The notes: a model not told the origin generated them from the letters alone. A DNA stretch of 47,825 bases from an uncultured Gammaproteobacteria bacterium (GCA_905479985.1 CAJQOM010000019.1:1-47825); one strand, 5' to 3'; shown: positions 1 through 9,578, counted from the stretch's first letter. Program-made: numbers and translations.

Positions 1-821
1 CGTTTCATTCGGTGAGAAATCACCAGCTGCTTAACCTGAGCCTGTTGTGCAATATGGCCAATTTGTGACGGCGTCATATGTAAATGGGCTGCCACCCCTT
101 TCGCTGTTTCCGGCACCGCATTGTGCATCACCAAAATATCACTGTCTAAAGCCAGCTTTTCCAAGGTGTGATAATCATCATTCATATCACCCGAAAAGGT
201 AATCGCACAGCCCGCGACATCAACACGCCAAGCCACAGCCGCAATCGGGCCATGATGCACCGGTATCGCACTTAATATCATTTCCCTGCCAATGGGGTAA
301 TAAGTCACTTCTTTTAAATCCAAACCAACACTTTTCGTTTTCAGCTTAAACGCACTACTTTGCTCAGGATCAAGGTAATTCGATAAATAGGAAAATGCCC
401 CTTCATGGCCAAATAAACGCGATGCAAACTGCTCCGTTGACGGCATCAAGTCATTAGCAGCTGGCCCCAGCAAGGTGAGGTTTTTTTGTCGATCCGTAAA
501 GAAAGATCCTTTAACAAAAGCCGGCAGGTCAGCACTGTGATCAACATGCAAATGCGTCAGCATGATGACGCTGATATCTTCTAGTTTGGCATTGGCCTGA
601 CCAAAATTCACACTCGAACCCGGGCCAAGATCAACTAAAGCCCTCGCTTTACCATCTAGCCAAACAAGATAGCTTGTCGAAGCACGACCATCATCCAGCT
701 CTGGCCCACCGGAGCCAAGCACCTGTAATGCAACCCGATCTGCCTCACAGGCTGAACTTGCCATTGCAGATTGTGACAATACCAGTGATAAGGCCAACCC
801 TGTTATGACGTTTTTAAACAT
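1..821 (-). CDS. Periplasmic metallo-beta-lactamase-fold hydrolase (3' end cut by window edge)
   Basis: Translating the minus strand from the ATG at 821 gives an N-terminal signal peptide (hydrophobic residues about 5-18, AMA-SS cleavage-like site). A metallo-beta-lactamase fold follows, with the zinc-binding HLHVDH motif at residues 90-95 and a later SGDMNDDYH segment. The frame stays open to base 1, so the C-terminus lies outside the window. The family hydrolyses esters, phosphoesters or sulfate esters or acts as RNase Z-like proteins. A periplasmic location is inferred from the signal peptide, which argues against a nuclease role. A second secreted MBL-fold protein is at 38475-39395. The true substrate cannot be read from the sequence. 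Confidence 0.8.
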   Translation of the reverse strand, partial: MFKNVITGLALSLVLSQSAMASSACEADRVALQVLGSGGPELDDGRASTSYLVWLDGKARALVDLGPGSSVNFGQANAKLEDISVIMLTHLHVDHSADLPAFVKGSFFTDRQKNLTLLGPAANDLMPSTEQFASRLFGHEGAFSYLSNYLDPEQSSAFKLKTKSVGLDLKEVTYYPIGREMILSAIPVHHGPIAAVAWRVDVAGCAITFSGDMNDDYHTLEKLALDSDILVMHNAVPETAKGVAAHLHMTPSQIGHIAQQAQVKQLVISHRMK

Positions 822-983
822 ACTTTTTTCCTATTTCAACAAAATGGTGTGTGTGAATTTATATTAAAGCACTTTACCTTAAAACCCTTGAATCTCAGAT
901 AATTAAGTGCACCTATTATAGATACACTGTAAGCTAGCATCCCTTTCCCCGTATTTATACCTATTAAATTGAGCACCAACGCT

Positions 984-2285
984 ATGCTTTTTACCGAACT
1001 GGGCTTACCTGAGCCTATCCTCAAAGCCATTGCCAAACAAGGCTACGACACACCGACACCCATCCAAGCGCAAGCTATACCAGCGATCATGGAAGGCAAC
1101 GATGTCATGGCAGCGGCCCAAACAGGCACCGGTAAAACCGCTGGCTTTACACTGCCCCTGCTCGTTCGTTTATCGAAAGGGCAACCCGCTGGTGCCAATC
1201 AAGTCCGCGCTTTGGTGCTCACACCAACCCGCGAATTAGCCGCACAAGTCAATGAAAGCGTTGTCAATTATGGTCAATTCTTACCATTAAAATCTGCCGT
1301 TGTTTTTGGCGGCGTCAAAATCAATCCGCAAATGATGAAATTACGCCGTGGTGTTGACATCCTAGTCGCCACACCAGGTCGACTACTTGATCTCTACAAT
1401 CAAAACGCCGTTCGTTTCAGCCAATTAGAAATATTGGTTTTAGATGAAGCCGATCGCATGCTCGATATGGGCTTTATTAATGACATCAAAAAAATATTAA
1501 AAGCCTTACCCGCAAAACGCCAAAACTTACTATTTTCAGCGACCTTCTCTAATGAAATTCGCCAACTGGCCAAAGGTCTGGTTAATAATCCGGTTGAGAT
1601 TTCTGTCAGCCCGAGAAACACCACCGTTAAATCTGTAGAACAATGGATTTGTCCGGTCGATAAAAATAAAAAATCGCCACTGCTTTGCCACCTCATTAAT
1701 GAGAATCAATGGCATCAAGTGTTAGTCTTTTCTCGCACCAAACACGGCGCCAATAAACTGGTTAAACAGCTTGAAGCTACTGGCTTAAAAGCGGCAGCCA
1801 TTCATGGTAATAAAAGCCAAGGCGCACGGACTAAAGCGCTCGCCAACTTCAAAGACAATACCATTCAAGTATTGGTCGCGACAGATATCGCAGCACGCGG
1901 TATTGATATCGATCAACTACCGTATGTCATCAATTTTGACCTACCGAATATCCCAGAAGATTATGTCCATCGTATTGGTCGCACCGGTCGAGCCAGCGCA
2001 ACCGGTCATGCCATCTCCTTAGTCTGCTCTGATGAATTCGACTACTTATCTGATATTGAGCATCTAACAGGCGAATTAATAGAACGTCGTGTCGTTGAAG
2101 GCTTTGCACCCGTTCATGATCTTCCTGCTTCCAGCTTGGATAAGCCCCACAAACACCGCAAACGGGTATCAAAACCATCAAGCAATAGATCTCGCGGTAA
2201 CACAAAGCAACACGCTTCAGACCCGTCTAAGCCAAACCAGGCTCGCCGGAGAAGAAGACCCAGCAATCGCCCGACCTCAGCTTAG
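984..2285 (+). CDS. rhlE: DEAD-box ATP-dependent RNA helicase, RhlE type
   Basis: All DEAD-box motifs are present in order: Q motif (GYDTPTPIQ), motif I (AQTGTGKT), [15 protein letters not shown], motif II DEAD, motif III SAT, then the helicase C-terminal domain with [10 protein letters not shown] and [10 protein letters not shown] basic tail rich in Arg, Lys and Ser (about the last 65 residues) resembles RhlE tails that bind RNA. The protein would unwind RNA duplexes in ribosome assembly or RNA decay. I chose the ATG at 984 because RhlE proteins start right before the FxxLGL segment; a TTG at 969 is an alternative in-frame start. Neither has a strong Shine-Dalgarno sequence. It is a single gene, convergent with the gene at 2371. 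Confidence 0.9.
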   Translation: MLFTELGLPEPILKAIAKQGYDTPTPIQAQAIPAIMEGNDVMAAAQTGTGKTAGFTLPLLVRLSKGQPAGANQVRALVLTPTRELAAQVNESVVNYGQFLPLKSAVVFGGVKINPQMMKLRRGVDILVATPGRLLDLYNQNAVRFSQLEILVLDEADRMLDMGFINDIKKILKALPAKRQNLLFSATFSNEIRQLAKGLVNNPVEISVSPRNTTVKSVEQWICPVDKNKKSPLLCHLINENQWHQVLVFSRTKHGANKLVKQLEATGLKAAAIHGNKSQGARTKALANFKDNTIQVLVATDIAARGIDIDQLPYVINFDLPNIPEDYVHRIGRTGRASATGHAISLVCSDEFDYLSDIEHLTGELIERRVVEGFAPVHDLPASSLDKPHKHRKRVSKPSSNRSRGNTKQHASDPSKPNQARRRRRPSNRPTSA

Positions 2286-2302
2286 GCATCATCCAAAAAA
2301 CT

Positions 2303-2338
2303 AAAGGGGGTGCCCATACAATGATGGACACCCCCTTT
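2303..2338 (-). terminator. Intrinsic terminator between convergent genes
   Basis: Ten-base perfect arms (AAAGGGGGTG at 2303-2312 and its complement at 2329-2338) enclose a 16-base loop. Read on the minus strand, the stem is followed by a T-rich run (TTTAGTTTTTT), so it mainly ends the spondin-domain gene transcript. It may also stop rhlE transcripts, but there is no T run on that side. Confidence 0.85.
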
Positions 2339-2370
2339 AAATGAAAAGTAGCGATGAATCTTAAATTATT

Positions 2371-3228
2371 TTAGGCAGTTTTCGCTTTACGACGTAAACC
2401 TAAGAAACCCATCAAAGCTGGGCCAAACAAAAATACCGCTGCTGGTACCGGCACTTCGGATACATTGGTTAATGCAAATGAGCCAATACTTTCGTAGCCG
2501 GTGAAATTAAGTTTTAACAGTTCTTCGTCCGTTAAATCACCCGCATTTGCAAACAATATAAAGGCATTAAAAGCATCAAAGCTATCTGGAATAACGGAAC
2601 CCGCCGCACCCACAAGCGTGACTAGACCATTCTCATCTACACCTTGATTAGCCCTTGATTGGCCACTATTCGCACCAAACAAAGTCGCAGCCGGTGATGT
2701 TGAGAAATCATTCACTTCCGTTCCCGCATCATAAACACGGAACACATCAAAACTTAATGATGACACCACACCATCCAACAAGTCTGAAAGGTCGACTGCT
2801 AAGGGGTTGCCATTACCAATAAAGAAATCAGAACTGGTCAATAACATCGATGCATAAGAAAAATAGTTATTGCTGCCATCAGTATTGACTGTAAAAGTAT
2901 TACTTGCTGAACCACCTGGACCTATTGGTGCCATACCCACTTGGCCATCAACACCACCGACAGTACTCGCACCAAACTCACTACTTAATACACTAGTATT
3001 ACCATCTTCAGCTAAACGCTCTAAACCTTGTGTCGCCGCCTGACCTGTTGAAAAAGTGTCGAAACCACCATCATGGAAACCGACCCAAACAGGCGTTTGA
3101 AGCGTACCACCAGCAGGTGCATTATTAGTGAAATCAACTTGAATTTGTGCCGATGACGCTTGTGCAGCCGAACCCATCACCATGACAGCCAAACCAAATG
3201 CTGACAAAAGTTGCTTATTTAAAGCCAT
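2371..3228 (-). CDS. Secreted spondin-domain protein with VPLPA/PEP-CTERM-type sorting signal
   Basis: The 285-residue product has a signal peptide (cleavage near ASS at about residue 26). The body matches the bacterial Spond_N family (VWVGFHDGGFDTF, LERLAEDGNTS, GGVDG). The C-terminus is a sorting signal: PVPAA motif, hydrophobic helix (FLFGPALMGFLGL) and basic RRKAK tail. The tail is typical of VPLPA-CTERM proteins, which are processed by an exosortase-type system and often linked to exopolysaccharide or surface display. No exosortase gene is in the window. The ATG has a good ribosome site (GGAG). The neighbouring sigma/anti-sigma pair lies upstream on the same strand but is separated by about 115 bases, so co-regulation is a guess. 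Confidence 0.75.
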   Translation of the reverse strand: MALNKQLLSAFGLAVMVMGSAAQASSAQIQVDFTNNAPAGGTLQTPVWVGFHDGGFDTFSTGQAATQGLERLAEDGNTSVLSSEFGASTVGGVDGQVGMAPIGPGGSASNTFTVNTDGSNNYFSYASMLLTSSDFFIGNGNPLAVDLSDLLDGVVSSLSFDVFRVYDAGTEVNDFSTSPAATLFGANSGQSRANQGVDENGLVTLVGAAGSVIPDSFDAFNAFILFANAGDLTDEELLKLNFTGYESIGSFALTNVSEVPVPAAVFLFGPALMGFLGLRRKAKTA

Positions 3229-3342
3229 TTTTATTCTCCGTTATTAAAAGTTATCGATAGCGTCCAAAGCCAAATCACTTCACACACATAACCCCAATAC
3301 GTCGAATAAACCAAAAACGATACTCAGTTCACAAAATTAATT

Positions 3343-3981
3343 TTATTTAATAATAATCTTAGCTAAAAAAGCACCAATCACACCCATGAACAAGCCTGGT
3401 AAAACATGAAATAACAGCGCATGCATTGGATCATACATACACGCAAATTGCATCACCATCGCAGCAATAGCACCTGATGCTAAGCCAAACAATAAGCCCG
3501 TCTGTACTTTATTTGTAGGCCAACACGCTTTTGCCCAAAATAGTCCCGCTAACAGAGGCAAAGCAGCCAATAACATCGTTTCTAAATAACAATGATCACG
3601 CTTACCCGCCATCGATTCTACTAATGCTGGATCCACAATGCCGTAGACATAAAAAGCCATCCAAACAAACAGCAAACCTATCGGGACAACACGCCGTTTA
3701 TATTCACTCTGTCCCGAAGGAATAGCCGATCGAAAGGCCATATACGCAATCACGATAATGGCAATACACCCCACCATGGTTTCAATTGAAAACTGCACTG
3801 ACCCGACTAATTGATCTAATGCGCCCACACGATAAGGCCCTCTTAACCAAGCCAAGCCGCCAGCAAACAACACCGCCATCATCAACCAAAGTTGAAAAGG
3901 CATCACAAATCCTGCCGGTTTATCGACCGGCTTAAGATCATCAACCAAAGCTGTAATTAATTTTTCATGATTATTTTTCAT
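3343..3981 (-). CDS. NrsF-like (DUF1109) integral-membrane anti-sigma factor
   Basis: A 212-residue protein with about six membrane helices and a cytoplasmic N-terminus (MKNNHEKLITALVDDLKPV). The conserved CMYDPMHALLFHVLP segment near the C-terminus is characteristic of DUF1109/NrsF proteins. In Caulobacter such a protein holds the ECF factor SigF at the membrane until stress acts on its cysteines. The start is set by an ATGA overlap: the sigma gene's TGA uses the same bases as this ATG (3978-3981), so translation is probably coupled. An upstream in-frame start inside the sigma gene (4005) is less likely. Confidence 0.7.
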   Translation of the reverse strand: MKNNHEKLITALVDDLKPVDKPAGFVMPFQLWLMMAVLFAGGLAWLRGPYRVGALDQLVGSVQFSIETMVGCIAIIVIAYMAFRSAIPSGQSEYKRRVVPIGLLFVWMAFYVYGIVDPALVESMAGKRDHCYLETMLLAALPLLAGLFWAKACWPTNKVQTGLLFGLASGAIAAMVMQFACMYDPMHALLFHVLPGLFMGVIGAFLAKIIIK

Positions 3982-4544
3982 GGATAAATTGACTCCGCAT
4001 CCCACACTTCTTGTATTTTTTTCAAACCACGTCGTAACCGTGCCTTAACCGCACTCTCACTAATACCTAATGACTCCGCCACTTCTAATGTCGTCAGCCC
4101 AAAGTACTTTGTCATCACCAGTACTTCTCGGTGATCCGCTGACAAACGCAACATCATCTTCGCACCATCCAACAACCGATTAAAGCCATCAGCACTAACA
4201 TCATCAACATCTTCTAATGGGGCATCAATATTGATATGGCGATTAGATTGCCTCAAAACATCGATCGTCTTATGACGTGCAATGGTAAAAAACCACGGCC
4301 GAAAAGCCCGTTGTGGATCATAAGTATGCCTAGCCCGGTGCACCGCCAATAAACACTCTTGAACACAGTCCTCAACTAACTCAAACTGACCAAACTGCTT
4401 ATGCAAATAGCCTGTCAACGCATCGGTTAGTTCAGACAAAAGCTGAGCATAAGCCACTTTATCACCCCGATGACTCGCCGCCATCAACTCAGACCAACGC
4501 GCTTCATCCGCTTGCCAACGTGTTGTTTGATCGCTGTCCTGCAT
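3978..4544 (-). CDS. ECF-type RNA polymerase sigma factor
   Basis: The 188-residue protein has sigma region 2 (about residues 30-100: VEDCVQECLLAVHRARHTYDP, PWFFTIARHKTIDVLR) and region 4 with a helix-turn-helix (about 135-180: LTTLEVAESLGISESAVKARLRRGLKKI). It overlaps the membrane anti-sigma gene by four bases, the standard arrangement of a regulated ECF pair. By analogy to SigF/NrsF it may respond to oxidative or metal stress, but the regulon is not visible. I looked for GTAAC/CGTC-type ECF promoter elements before the spondin gene and found none with normal spacing. Confidence 0.85.
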   Translation of the reverse strand: MQDSDQTTRWQADEARWSELMAASHRGDKVAYAQLLSELTDALTGYLHKQFGQFELVEDCVQECLLAVHRARHTYDPQRAFRPWFFTIARHKTIDVLRQSNRHINIDAPLEDVDDVSADGFNRLLDGAKMMLRLSADHREVLVMTKYFGLTTLEVAESLGISESAVKARLRRGLKKIQEVWDAESIYP

Positions 4545-4721
4545 ATCAACTAAACCTAAGATCCATCATGACCATATTAATCCCTATACGCTTTAAAAAG
4601 ACATTTCGATACATCCCACACCCAATACTGACGCATCAGATCACTTTTCATTACAAGATCCATTGCAAAGCCACGTAAAACCCGGCACGATGACAAGCAA
4701 CAAAAAGACAAAACGCGAGTC

Positions 4722-4727
4722 TATAAT
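4722..4727 (+). promoter_or_regulatory. TATAAT -10 box almost touching a start codon
   Basis: A consensus -10 hexamer lies four bases upstream of the ATG at 4731. Transcription from it would begin at or near the start codon, giving a leaderless or nearly leaderless mRNA. No good -35 hexamer sits at normal distance, so this is a weak prediction. Confidence 0.3.
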
Positions 4728-4730
4728 CTC

Positions 4731-5261
4731 ATGAGTAACCAAGCTAAACCACCTACCTTCAACACTTTCACCGTCGCCATTATTTGGATCGCCTTATTAG
4801 CCGGCGCCAGCTTTTTCTTCGATGATGCCCTAGAAAAAATAAACAACCCCAACCAAACCATCACCACCCACATTAATCTTGATGGCGAACAAGAAATTGT
4901 CTTAAAACAAAACCGTCAGGGCCACTATGTTGCTAATGGTGAAATCAACGGCCAATCTGTCCAGTTTTTACTTGATACCGGCGCCACCAATGTCGCCATT
5001 CCAGAACATATTGCTAACCGGCTTAACCTAAAAAAAGGCGCCGAGCACCAGACCATCACAGCAAACGGCACGAGCACTTCTTATACGACAAGATTGGATC
5101 GCATTTCTTTAGGCAGTCTCGAAATGCACAATGTGCCAGCCGGTATTAGTCCAGGCATGCAATTTGATGAAATCCTACTGGGCATGTCATTTTTAAAACA
5201 TTTAAAAATGACCCAACAAGGTAAACTTTTAACGCTGAGCATACCCGAGCAAAGTCATTAG
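4731..5261 (+). CDS. Membrane-anchored retropepsin-like aspartic protease (TIGR02281 family)
   Basis: The 176-residue product has one N-terminal membrane helix (about residues 13-30, IIWIALLAGASFFF). A single-lobe retropepsin domain follows, with the active-site motif LLDTGATNV at about residues 82-90 and a LGMSFL segment near the C-terminus. This is the size and layout of bacterial TIGR02281 clan-AA proteases, thought to act as dimers facing the periplasm. The ATG has no clear Shine-Dalgarno sequence, and a perfect TATAAT ends four bases before it. It heads a likely three-gene operon: the SDR gene starts nine bases after its stop. Confidence 0.8.
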   Translation: MSNQAKPPTFNTFTVAIIWIALLAGASFFFDDALEKINNPNQTITTHINLDGEQEIVLKQNRQGHYVANGEINGQSVQFLLDTGATNVAIPEHIANRLNLKKGAEHQTITANGTSTSYTTRLDRISLGSLEMHNVPAGISPGMQFDEILLGMSFLKHLKMTQQGKLLTLSIPEQSH

Positions 5262-5270
5262 AGACCCATC

Positions 5271-5930
5271 ATGAAATCACACCTTATTATCACAGGCTAT
5301 GGCCCCGGCTTAGGGCAAGCCCTTCGCAACCAATTCGAACAAAACGGCTATCACGTCACCACAATGGCCCGCTCATCAGGCGAAGTCCAAGTGAATTTAA
5401 CCGATACCGCCCAAACTAAAACCAGCATTGAACAAGCGATAACCCAATACGGATCACCTACCACCGTTATTCATAATGTCGCCGCTCTCATTAGAGGCAA
5501 ATTTCTCGACCTTGATGCAGCAGACTTTGAACAAGCATGGCGGGCTATAGTATTAAGCGCCATCAACGTCAGTCACGCTGTTATTCCGGCTATGCAAGCC
5601 CAAGGTGAAGGCACACTCATTTTAAGCGGTGCCACAGCCAGCACACGCGGCAGTGCAGGATTCGGGCCTTTCAGTTCTGCCAAGTTTGCGCTACGTGGCT
5701 TAGCCCAATCGCTTGCGAGAGAATTTCAATCACAAGGCATTCATATTGTTCATCCCATTCTTGATGGCATTATTTGGTCAGAACTAAGTCGAAAACGCTT
5801 TCCTACAATCAAACAAGAAAACTGCCTACAACCCGAAGACCTTGCCAAAATATACTGGGATCTCGCTCACCAAGCCCCCTCAGCTTGGACACACGAACTC
5901 GACATCAGGCCCCAATCAGAACCTTTCTAA
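5271..5930 (+). CDS. Short-chain dehydrogenase/reductase-fold protein lacking the catalytic tyrosine
   Basis: The 219-residue protein has the SDR Rossmann fingerprint (ITGYGPGLG at residues 7-15), a degenerate NNAG element (HNVAA) and the catalytic-serine strand (LSGATAS). Where the YxxxK motif is expected it reads FSSAK (in GPFSSAKFALRG), so the tyrosine that donates the proton is phenylalanine. Cofactor binding should be intact, while classical dehydrogenase chemistry is doubtful. A group of SDR homologues may share this substitution; I cannot verify that here. It lies between the retropepsin gene and the amine oxidase gene, with gaps of 9 and 16 bases. Confidence 0.8.
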   Translation: MKSHLIITGYGPGLGQALRNQFEQNGYHVTTMARSSGEVQVNLTDTAQTKTSIEQAITQYGSPTTVIHNVAALIRGKFLDLDAADFEQAWRAIVLSAINVSHAVIPAMQAQGEGTLILSGATASTRGSAGFGPFSSAKFALRGLAQSLAREFQSQGIHIVHPILDGIIWSELSRKRFPTIKQENCLQPEDLAKIYWDLAHQAPSAWTHELDIRPQSEPF

Positions 5931-5946
5931 CGAAGCCCCTTAAAAC

Positions 5947-7083
5947 ATGACAACAATGATTAACACCCCTGTCGCCATTATTGGTGGCGGCTTAAGCGGG
6001 CTATATACCGCCTATTTATTACAGCAACAAGGCATTCAAGCGACTGTCTTTGAAGCACGCGATCGCCTTGGTGGCCGCATCGTTTCTTTACCGTCATCAA
6101 AACCAACGGCGAATATTAACGCCGACACTGAACGCTATGATCTTGGCCCTTCTTGGTTTTGGCCAGACATGCATCCATTAATGGATAACTTAATTGAAGA
6201 ATTAGGACTAACCGCATTCCAACAATATCAAACCGGTGCTCACCTGTTTGACCGTGGTCGAGGGAATACACCTCAACGACATGAACTTGGCATTGCCACC
6301 AGCCCAATATCAATGCGTCTCTCTGGCGGCATGTTGAGCTTAATTGAAGCGCTCGCAGCCAAGCTTCCTGCCGAATCAATTCAATTGAATCACCAGATAG
6401 CCGACATCACACAACAACCGTCGGGTGATATATCACTGACTTGCAACACCCCAGCAGGCAACACAACCATCACAACACAAAAGCTCATCACCGCTTTGCC
6501 ACTCCGGCTACTCTCAGACACCATCCGGTTTTCGCCGGCCTTACCCGACAAGCTCATTAACGAATGTACCAACACGCTAACGTGGATGGCTGCACACGCC
6601 AAATTTGTTGCTGTTTATGATCAACCTTTCTGGCGGCAGCAAGGTCTATCAGGTTCTGCCAGCAGCCAAACTGGACCTTTAGTCGAAATCCATGATGCCT
6701 CAGCGATAGAAGGGAAAGCCGCTTTATTTGGCTTTGTTGGTGTCAATGCCGCTGCCCGTCAAACAGCCGGCCGGGAAACACTCATTAAAGTGATCTTGAG
6801 TCAACTGACAGCCCTATTCGGTCAACAAGCGGAAAAACCGGTCGATGCCTTTTTAGTCGATTGGTCACAGGAAAAATTTACCGCCACCGAACAAGATCAA
6901 ATCGGTGCGAATAGTCACCCGATGTACGGCCTCGCTACCTCAGCCAGTCCTCTTTGGGATAACAATCTCATCATCGCTGGCACCGAATCATCCTCTAATG
7001 CCGGCGGATATTTAGAAGGCGCTTTGGCATCTGCCCTACAAGCGACACAGCAAGTAACCTTGCACAATAGGTCCAAAGCTTAA
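5947..7083 (+). CDS. FAD-dependent flavin amine oxidase family protein
   Basis: A 378-residue flavoprotein. The N-terminal dinucleotide-binding motif AIIGGGLSGL is followed by VFEARDRLGGR, the signature of monoamine-oxidase/phytoene-desaturase-like enzymes. The C-terminus carries the second FAD contact (IIAGTESSSNAGGYLEGALASA). No signal peptide is visible, so it is probably cytoplasmic. Family members oxidise amines or act as desaturases; the substrate is unknown. In a methylotroph an amine substrate is tempting, but the sequence does not show it. Its stop codon overlaps the stop codon of the convergent MMPL gene. Confidence 0.8.
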   Translation: MTTMINTPVAIIGGGLSGLYTAYLLQQQGIQATVFEARDRLGGRIVSLPSSKPTANINADTERYDLGPSWFWPDMHPLMDNLIEELGLTAFQQYQTGAHLFDRGRGNTPQRHELGIATSPISMRLSGGMLSLIEALAAKLPAESIQLNHQIADITQQPSGDISLTCNTPAGNTTITTQKLITALPLRLLSDTIRFSPALPDKLINECTNTLTWMAAHAKFVAVYDQPFWRQQGLSGSASSQTGPLVEIHDASAIEGKAALFGFVGVNAAARQTAGRETLIKVILSQLTALFGQQAEKPVDAFLVDWSQEKFTATEQDQIGANSHPMYGLATSASPLWDNNLIIAGTESSSNAGGYLEGALASALQATQQVTLHNRSKA

Positions 7084-9578
7084 CCTCTAGCAGGCGCTTG
7101 CTTACCATAAGGTTTCAACTTGCCTAACAAAATGGGTAAAACCGTTAAGTCAGCTAATAAGGCAGTTAGCATCGCAAAGGCTGTTAAAACACCAAAATAA
7201 ATAGTCGGCACAAAATCTGATAACGCCAAGATAGAAAAGCCTATCGTGATGGTAATGGTGGTGTAATACATCGCACGACCGATGCTGCCATGTGATCGCC
7301 TCAGTGCCGCAGGGTAGTCCCAATCTGTTGACAGCTCACTCTTCAATCTATGCATGTAATGAATCGTGTTATCAACCGCAATACCCACACTGATGGCAGT
7401 GATAGTGATCGTCATCATATCCAATGGAATACCTGCCGCGCCCATCAAGCCCAGTACCGATAAACCGGCAACCAAATTGGGCACAATGGCAATCAAGGCG
7501 AGTTTAAGTGAGCGAAATAACAATGTGAACATTAAGAAGATCGCAAGAAAAACGACCCCCAGCGTCAAAATTTGTGATTGATATAAGCTTTGCAGCATAT
7601 TATTAAACAACACTAACATGCCCGTTAAATGGACTTGTTCCTCAGCAAGACCGACTTCTTCCGTCAAACCCGTTTGAATTTTTGCCAATAAGGCCTGTCG
7701 CTTTAACCCGACATCTGACTCAAACACCCTAACTGAAAAACGTAACTGATGACCATCTTCAGATAAGTAAGGGCTTATCATGCTTTGTTTTATATCTTCC
7801 GGAAGGCGTTTATATAAAATAGACATGAAAAAATCATCCATGATTTCGCCGTCATTCAACTGCTTTAAAACATCCATGCTGGTAGCCAGCGACAAGACTT
7901 TACCCGTTTCATCTAAGTCATCCAGATACTGATGAACCGCTTTAATAGTATCGAGTTGATAACTATTAAACCAATAGCTGCTAGCGGTAAAACCTTCCTC
8001 GCCATCCAATTCAAAGTCTTCATCCTCTTCTAAAGCTTCAAATGTATGATCTGCTGTCATAAAATCGGCAGGCGCATCAATAATGATATTTAAAGGCGTT
8101 GTGCCGCCCAGTTTTTGATCAATCAGGTACATGCCTTGAAAGATTTCTGTCGACGCTTTGAAATAATCAATAAAGCGGTTCTCGACTGACAGTCGTGATA
8201 TACCTATGCCGCCCAAGACCATGGCAAGAAATGTGAATAACAATATTGTGTTACCAAAACGTGCATTGAGATCAGCAAAAAAACCAGTAATGGCACCGGT
8301 TAAATCACGCTTTGGTGATAAATGCCCCGGCTTCATTAACATTAGAATCACGGGGAATAATGTAAATGTCAGGATAAATGACAGGCTCAGGCCGATAACC
8401 ATAATCCAGCCAAAATCAATCACAGGCCGAATCCCACTGACCACCAGAGAGCCAAAGGCAACCATGGTTGTTATCACCGTATAAAGACAGGGGATGACCT
8501 TACTACCCACCGTTTCTTTAACCAAGGTTAATTGATCCGCTTGTGGCTTTAATACCTGTAATTCACGATAACGAACAATAAGGTGGATCGTCAGCGACAA
8601 AGCAAAAATGAGTAATAAAGCTAAAAAATTAGACGATACCACTGTAATCCGCCACTCTAAAAACCCCAGCAGCCCTATCGTCATCAGACTGGCTACCGAG
8701 GCTAACAGTAAGGGCAAAACCACCCAACGAAGCCGGCCAAAGATAACAGCCAAAATAACAATAAGAATGCCAATCACAGCCAGACTAAATACCCGTAAAT
8801 CATGGCGTACAAAATCCATCATATCGGCCACAATCATCGGCACACCGCCAAGATGAATCTCAGAAAAATCTCGGTGCTTATCCAGTACTTGCCTAATAGC
8901 CGCTATAGAACTGGCTTCTTGCGCCATCAATGCAGAACTAGTGTGCTTAAATTCCCGACTTAACGATTCCAACTGGACTAATTCTGTCGGCGTTAAATTA
9001 GACTCTAATCGTTTTTCACGCAAGGCATCACGTTGATCTCTCAAATCAATATAAGCCTGATCGCGTTCGAAATTAACCTGCAAAGCCGTTGTCTTGCCAT
9101 CTTCACCAACCAGCCTATTGCGGTATAAAGGACTTTCACGCAATTCTGTTTGAGCCAAACCAAGATCGGTATCAGCATCCCCTAATAAGCGGGTGTGTTG
9201 CCGTAACTCACGTAACGTTATTGCTGGGCTAGCAATCAAAGGGACATCTAAAATACTGATAACGGATTCAACGCGTTCAACGTCAAGCAAACTGTTTCTA
9301 AGTAACGCGATATCATCCAAAGTCTGACGATCAAACAAGTCGACTTCCGGTGTATAGGTAATGATCAGATAATCATCCGATCCATAGCGCGCGTTAATGG
9401 AACGGTAATAATGTAAATCTTTATCGTTCTCAAGCACCAGAGAATCAGCCGAGATATCGAGCTTAAAATCTTGAATATACCAGGCTGAAATAGCAGTCAG
9501 TAGTAGAATAAAAAATAAGCTTAAGACTGGCTTTTCAAGCAAATGTCGCTCATAAAATAATGCCAGCGAATGTCTCAT
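7080..9578 (-). CDS. RND-superfamily (MMPL-type) exporter
   Basis: The 832-residue protein has the duplicated RND layout. There is one helix near residues 19-38, a large periplasmic loop to about 255, a block of five helices, a second helix-loop unit from about 430 and a final block of five helices ending near 820. The IAVDNTIHYMHR segment in the last block is typical of MMPL/COG1033 transporters, which move lipids or hydrophobic compounds and stand alone, without an AcrA-type adaptor. None is encoded here. The ATG lacks a clear ribosome site. The preceding DUF5062-like gene ends 25 bases upstream, so they may be cotranscribed. Confidence 0.85.
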   Translation of the reverse strand: MRHSLALFYERHLLEKPVLSLFFILLLTAISAWYIQDFKLDISADSLVLENDKDLHYYRSINARYGSDDYLIITYTPEVDLFDRQTLDDIALLRNSLLDVERVESVISILDVPLIASPAITLRELRQHTRLLGDADTDLGLAQTELRESPLYRNRLVGEDGKTTALQVNFERDQAYIDLRDQRDALREKRLESNLTPTELVQLESLSREFKHTSSALMAQEASSIAAIRQVLDKHRDFSEIHLGGVPMIVADMMDFVRHDLRVFSLAVIGILIVILAVIFGRLRWVVLPLLLASVASLMTIGLLGFLEWRITVVSSNFLALLLIFALSLTIHLIVRYRELQVLKPQADQLTLVKETVGSKVIPCLYTVITTMVAFGSLVVSGIRPVIDFGWIMVIGLSLSFILTFTLFPVILMLMKPGHLSPKRDLTGAITGFFADLNARFGNTILLFTFLAMVLGGIGISRLSVENRFIDYFKASTEIFQGMYLIDQKLGGTTPLNIIIDAPADFMTADHTFEALEEDEDFELDGEEGFTASSYWFNSYQLDTIKAVHQYLDDLDETGKVLSLATSMDVLKQLNDGEIMDDFFMSILYKRLPEDIKQSMISPYLSEDGHQLRFSVRVFESDVGLKRQALLAKIQTGLTEEVGLAEEQVHLTGMLVLFNNMLQSLYQSQILTLGVVFLAIFLMFTLLFRSLKLALIAIVPNLVAGLSVLGLMGAAGIPLDMMTITITAISVGIAVDNTIHYMHRLKSELSTDWDYPAALRRSHGSIGRAMYYTTITITIGFSILALSDFVPTIYFGVLTAFAMLTALLADLTVLPILLGKLKPYGKQAPARG

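Noticed and set aside
836-1036. Open frame of 66 codons on the minus strand between the MBL gene and rhlE
   Set aside because: It starts antisense inside rhlE, has no ribosome site and shows no protein-like pattern.
3229-3342. ECF-type promoter upstream of the spondin-domain gene
   Set aside because: A GTGAAC and a CGACG element exist but are 22 bases apart, beyond normal ECF spacing.
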